From assembly GCA_016926575.1 (NCBI GenBank), contig JAFGOJ010000056.1, positions 1-17,230 on the forward strand: 17,230 bases of DNA. The letters are read 5' to 3'. A program made the position numbers and the translations under genes. This document shows, piece by piece, positions 14,560 to 17,230 of the stretch. Under the pieces are notes generated by a model, which was not told the DNA's origin, made no database searches, and saw nothing but the letters and a program-made list of their open reading frames with translations. Numbering within the stretch: position 1 is the stretch's first letter; every line of letters begins with the position of its first letter. This stretch comes from Anaerolineae bacterium. GTDB lineage: Bacteria > Chloroflexota > Anaerolineae > B4-G1 > DUEL01.

Positions 14560-15162
14560 ATGAAACGCACCGATGCGCTCGACGCCATCGTCATCGCCGC
14601 CGACCGCTGGCAGCAGCGCCGCCTGCCGATCTGGGAGTTCTCGGACGACCTCGACTGCATCCTGCGCTTGGGGCTGGCTACCGCCTCGGTGGGCGTGGAA
14701 CTGTCGGATGGCACGTGCGTCCGCCCAGGCGATACGGTGGGCGTGATTCACTTGTGGAACGAGCGCATGCCAGAGATGCCCGCAACCGGCGCTGACGTGG
14801 CCTGGGCGCGCACGTTCCTGCGGCTGATGCGCCATTCTTTCCGCTTGATGGCGCGGCACATCGTCGCAAACCGGGACCTGGACGAGATACAGGCATTCGG
14901 CGGCCAACTGCCGCTCGTCTACACTCCGGCGACGCTGCGCTATCTCCGGCGGCTGGGGATCGAAGTGTTCGACCGCGTCCCGCCCCGCGGCACGGTCGAA
15001 ACGGTCGTTGATCTGGCCCTGCGGATTTGGACCTGGTTGATGCGCCGCGCGTTCAATCCAGGCAGCGTCCACAACATCGCGTTCGGTGACCTGGACCGCC
15101 GCCCGGCGTGGATCAGCCGGCACACGTTGATCGAACGATACATAAAGGAGACAATCACATGA
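14560..15162 (+). CDS. YkoP-like protein of unknown function
   Basis: 200 residues from the ATG at 14560, 2 nt after the radical SAM stop; the frame is open back to 14275, but that part overlaps the radical SAM gene. The segment RPGDTVGVIHLWNERMP (55-71), followed by helix-rich sequence and GGQLPLVYTPATLRYLRRLG (114-133), resembles the YkoP-like domain found alone or fused to polysaccharide deacetylases. That match is from memory of the pattern and is moderate. There is no signal peptide. Residues 146-163 (ETVVDLALRIWTWLMRRA) form an amphipathic or weakly membrane-seeking helix. The stop overlaps the next start as ATGA, so translation is probably coupled. No catalytic motif is evident. Confidence 0.7.
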   Translation: MKRTDALDAIVIAADRWQQRRLPIWEFSDDLDCILRLGLATASVGVELSDGTCVRPGDTVGVIHLWNERMPEMPATGADVAWARTFLRLMRHSFRLMARHIVANRDLDEIQAFGGQLPLVYTPATLRYLRRLGIEVFDRVPPRGTVETVVDLALRIWTWLMRRAFNPGSVHNIAFGDLDRRPAWISRHTLIERYIKETIT

Positions 15163-15755
15163 GAGAAATAACCCTTCCATCGCCCAATCTGGACGGATCC
15201 GTGTCGCTGGAGGCGGCCATTGCGGCCCGCCGCTCCGTGCGTTCCTACGGCCCAGAAGAGTTGAGCCTGGACGAGATCAGCCAGTTGCTCTGGTCGGCTC
15301 AGGGGGTCACCGGCGCACGTCCAGACCGGCGCGCTGCGCCGTCGGCCGGGGCGCTGCATCCTCTGGAACTGTTCGTCTGCCGTTCGGACGGTGTCTGGCA
15401 CTACCGCCCGCAAGGTCACCGCCTGATCAAGCACATCGATGAGGACGTGCGCGAGGCGTTGGCCCAGGCCGCGTGGAAGCAGACATTCTTGGGCAAGGCC
15501 TCGGTGGTGTTCTTGATGAGCGCCGTCATCGACCGCACGACGGGCAAGTACCAGGAGCGCGGCCGGGTGCGCTACGTGCCGATGGACGCGGGCCACGCCG
15601 CCGAAAACATGCTGCTCCAGGCGGTCGTTTTGGGGCTGGGCGGGGTGCCGGTGGGTGCGTTCCAGGATGCAGAGGTGGCGCGCGTTGCGCATCTTCCTTC
15701 CGATCAAGACCCGCTCTACTTGATCCCCGTCGGCAAGTTGCGTGGGGGGGAGTAA
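15159..15755 (+). CDS. SagB-like nitroreductase-family FMN oxidoreductase
   Basis: 198 residues from the ATG at 15159, with AAGGAG at 15145-15150 and an 8-nt gap; start and upstream stop share ATGA. RRSVRSYGPEELSLDEISQL (24-43) is the FMN-phosphate-binding opening of the nitroreductase fold. APSAGALHPLELFV (60-73) is characteristic of the SagB/ThcOx-type branch, and DAGHAAENMLLQAVVLGLGG (143-162) is the conserved helix. SagB-type members oxidise azolines in RiPP maturation when partnered with YcaO proteins; none is present here, so this is better read as a stand-alone SagB-like oxidoreductase of unknown substrate. A bound FMN and NAD(P)H or another hydride donor are expected for the family. 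It is cytoplasmic, with no signal peptide. Confidence 0.85.
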   Translation: MREITLPSPNLDGSVSLEAAIAARRSVRSYGPEELSLDEISQLLWSAQGVTGARPDRRAAPSAGALHPLELFVCRSDGVWHYRPQGHRLIKHIDEDVREALAQAAWKQTFLGKASVVFLMSAVIDRTTGKYQERGRVRYVPMDAGHAAENMLLQAVVLGLGGVPVGAFQDAEVARVAHLPSDQDPLYLIPVGKLRGGE

Positions 15756-16272
15756 GCCAGCCGCAGCGCGATTGGAAGCCGGTCAGCCGGGCGCGCGGTA
15801 CGCAGCCGTACCGCGCACGCTCTGCTTCATCACTCACGGTGACGACGTGCTGCTTCTGCGCGGCGCACCAGACAAACGCCTGTGGGCCGACCGCTACAAT
15901 GGCATCGGCGGGCACGTCGAGAGCGACGAAGACGTGCGCTCGGCCGCGCTGCGGGAGATCGCGGAGGAGGCCGGGCTGCCGGTGGCCAACCTGCGCCTGC
16001 GCGGGGTCGTCAACGTGCGCACCGACCCGCGCGCGGCCGGCGTCATGCTCTTCATCTTCACCGCCGAGGCGCTGGAACGCGCGGTGCACTCTTCCCCCGA
16101 AGGCACCCCCACCTGGGTGGCGCGGGAGCGCATCGCAACGTTGGACCTGGTCGACGACCTGCCGGTGGTTCTGCCGCGCGTCCTCACGATGGACGCCGGC
16201 GATCCCCCTTTCTTCGCCCATTACCGGTATGACGAAACCGGGCGGTTGGAGATTCGGTTTGCAGAAGCGTAG
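15742..16272 (+). CDS. Nudix hydrolase
   Basis: 176 residues if the GTG at 15742 is the start, which overlaps the preceding gene by 14 nt. The start is uncertain: a TTG at 15772 is in frame, and homology-like sequence begins only near AVPRTLCFITHGDDVLLLRG (22-41). The Nudix box is complete at 57-79, G-x5-E-x7-REIAEEAGL, supplying the metal-binding glutamates. The family hydrolyses nucleoside diphosphates linked to other groups, such as 8-oxo-dGTP, ADP-ribose or NADH; the substrate cannot be told from sequence. WADRYNGIGGHVESDED resembles 8-oxo-dGTP/NTP-type members. It is last in the four-gene unit and ends 11 nt from the convergent VTT gene, with no terminator between. Confidence 0.9.
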   Translation: MGGSKPAAARLEAGQPGARYAAVPRTLCFITHGDDVLLLRGAPDKRLWADRYNGIGGHVESDEDVRSAALREIAEEAGLPVANLRLRGVVNVRTDPRAAGVMLFIFTAEALERAVHSSPEGTPTWVARERIATLDLVDDLPVVLPRVLTMDAGDPPFFAHYRYDETGRLEIRFAEA

Positions 16273-16283
16273 GGAGCGCGACG

Positions 16284-16979
16284 TCAGTGCGCCCCGTCTA
16301 CCAGCCGGCGGATGAGGCCCACCAGCGCCTGCTCCAGCCGTTCCTGGTGGTGCCAGAGCAGGTAAGCCAGCGCCGAACCTGCGGCGGCCATGCCCGCCCA
16401 GGCCCAGCCGGGCAGCACGGACGCGTGCGCCCCTAGCCAGCAAGCGACTACCATCCCCGGCAGCCGCCCCAACGTCGACAGGAGCATCATCCACGGAATG
16501 GGGAGCGCGCTCATGCCGATCACGAAGCACGTCACGTCGTCTGGGAGGAAGGGGAAGAGAAATACGAGGAAGAAGAAGGCTGCCCCCTGGCGCTGGGCGA
16601 TGCGGTCCCACGCCGCGAGCCGCTCCGCCGCCACGAGGCGCACCACCAGCGGCCGCCCGAACCAGCGCCCCAAGGCCATCGCTACCACCGATCCCAGCAT
16701 CACGCCCAGGGCGCTGTACGCCGTTCCCCGCGCTACGCCGTACAGGTAGCCGTTGGTCACGCCGACGGCCTGCCCGGGGATGGGGGCAAGCAGCACTTGC
16801 GCTGCGTTGAGCAGGATGCTGACGAGCGGCCCCCAGGCTCCGAATCCGGCGACCCACGTTTGGACTGCCTCACGCTGCGCCAGGAGGCGGTAGAGGTCGG
16901 GACCCCAGAATGCTGCCATCAGGAGTAGCCCTCCCAACAAACCGAGCGGCAAGAGACGTTTGTGGGGCGCGTTCTTCAA
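16284..16979 (-). CDS. VTT-domain (TVP38/TMEM64, DedA superfamily) membrane protein
   Basis: 231 residues from a TTG at 16979. An ATG at 16992 is in another frame and there is no in-frame ATG until residue 21. GGGG at 16990-16987 gives a modest ribosome binding site. Membrane helices at about 9-26, 50-68, 85-105, 133-155, 160-182 and 190-209. APIPGQAVGVTNGYLYG (65-81) and FPFLPDDVTCFVIGMSALP (142-160) are the paired re-entrant motifs of the VTT/DedA fold, with the acidic pair at D147/D148. Family members act in lipid scrambling or envelope homeostasis; the substrate here is unknown. The gene is convergent with the Nudix gene. Upstream on its own strand lies the composite repeat at 17030-17179. 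Confidence 0.85.
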   Translation of the reverse strand: MKNAPHKRLLPLGLLGGLLLMAAFWGPDLYRLLAQREAVQTWVAGFGAWGPLVSILLNAAQVLLAPIPGQAVGVTNGYLYGVARGTAYSALGVMLGSVVAMALGRWFGRPLVVRLVAAERLAAWDRIAQRQGAAFFFLVFLFPFLPDDVTCFVIGMSALPIPWMMLLSTLGRLPGMVVACWLGAHASVLPGWAWAGMAAAGSALAYLLWHHQERLEQALVGLIRRLVDGAH

Positions 16980-17029
16980 GGCGTTTCCCCATTTCTGCTT
17001 AGCTTGACAAAGTCACATTAGTACAAAAC

Positions 17030-17179
17030 TATTCCGAAAATAGACCGTCTCGATGTAGGGCGGGTTTCTTACCCGCCGACCAGCGGTTACCAGGACTTTG
17101 CAGGGGCTCCGTCCCTGCACCCCGCCGGGGGAACCTGCGGTTTCCCCGGACCCCTTCCGCAAATGGGCCTGGGTCAACG
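17030..17179 (-). repeat. Dispersed composite repeat, copy B (upstream of the VTT gene)
   Basis: On the minus strand, 17179-17096 repeats the block found at 10541-10650, with a much shorter apical arm and single-base changes (GCAGGGAC here, GCAGGGGC there). A further hairpin follows, GGCGGGT (17059-17065) with ACCCGCC (17071-17077), and then the tail CTATTTTCGGAATAG (17044-17030). Orientation relative to the downstream gene is the same as in copy A. The stretch 16980-17230 holds no gene. Confidence 0.85.
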
Positions 17180-17191
17180 CCTCAGGCGGCC

Positions 17192-17227
17192 CCCCTTGTT
17201 CCGCCCGGTCTCCTGACCGGGCGGAAC
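17192..17227. repeat. Second copy of the 36-nt palindrome seen at 1028-1063
   Basis: Identical over 36 nt to 1028-1063, including the loop TCCT (17211-17214). The stem is shorter because the right flank differs after 17227 (GGC instead of AAGGG). The two copies lie 16 kb apart at opposite ends of the window. Confidence 0.9.
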
Positions 17228-17230
17228 GGC

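Noticed and set aside
13520..16272. RiPP biosynthetic cluster (radical SAM plus SagB-like enzyme)
   Set aside because: No YcaO, no peptide precursor-like small gene, no transporter and no leader-binding domain are seen; the radical SAM enzyme belongs to the AmmeMemoRadiSam branch rather than the SPASM maturases.
17004..17032. Plus-strand TTGACA as a possible promoter
   Set aside because: At 17 bp the -10 position reads AACTAT, no better -10 fits at 16-18 bp, and no gene follows within the window.
1..17230. tRNA, rRNA genes or a CRISPR array
   Set aside because: No tRNA-like cloverleaf ends, rRNA signatures or regularly spaced direct repeats were seen on either strand by eye.

Overview
The window is GC-rich, gene-dense bacterial chromosome. 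It most likely comes from a Chloroflexota (Anaerolineae-like) organism. That assignment is an inference from gene style: a one-TM PASTA kinase with a beta-rich tail of a type I associate with Chloroflexota membrane proteins, an AmmeMemoRadiSam-type radical SAM enzyme, proteins rich in Asp/Ala/Val, and many palindromic repeats between genes. I see no rRNA, tRNA, CRISPR array, transposase or phage gene. Twelve protein genes are supported, one of them cut by the left edge.

Layout. 1-950 (-): YegS/DagK-type lipid kinase, 3' end outside the window. 1200-3104 (+): PASTA Ser/Thr kinase, divergent from it. 3300-5228 (+): FtsH protease, with a 92-bp MITE-like hairpin in its leader and a classical terminator after it. 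5385-7115 (-): long-chain acyl-CoA ligase. 7425-8069 and 8115-9239 (+): a metal-site-degenerate beta-lactamase-fold protein followed by a TPR lipoprotein. 9549-10526 and 10709-11905 (+): SDR-type threonine dehydrogenase and 2-amino-3-ketobutyrate CoA ligase, which together convert threonine to glycine plus acetyl-CoA. 11972-13399 (+): membrane-anchored HExxH protein. 13520-16272 (+): tight four-gene operon of radical SAM enzyme, YkoP-like protein, SagB-like nitroreductase and Nudix hydrolase. 16284-16979 (-): VTT/DedA-type membrane protein. 16980-17230: repeats only.

The genes are mostly housekeeping, membrane quality control and central metabolism. The less ordinary content falls in two places. 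One is the operon at 13520-16272, where an AmmeMemoRadiSam-type enzyme has none of its usual AMMECR1/MEMO partners nearby and instead heads a compact redox/hydrolase cassette. The other is the intergenic DNA, where several families of palindromes recur: a 36-nt identical copy at both window ends, an inverted pair upstream of kbl and the VTT gene, a shared palindromic core upstream of ftsH and tdh, and a CTATTTTCG-containing tail beside GC-rich hairpins upstream of three genes, always in the same orientation relative to the gene.

Promoters are unusually readable: four have TTGNNN-17 bp-TATAAT-like form. Two of them, for the lipid kinase and the radical SAM operon, place the -10 box exactly 7 nt before the ATG, which predicts leaderless mRNAs.
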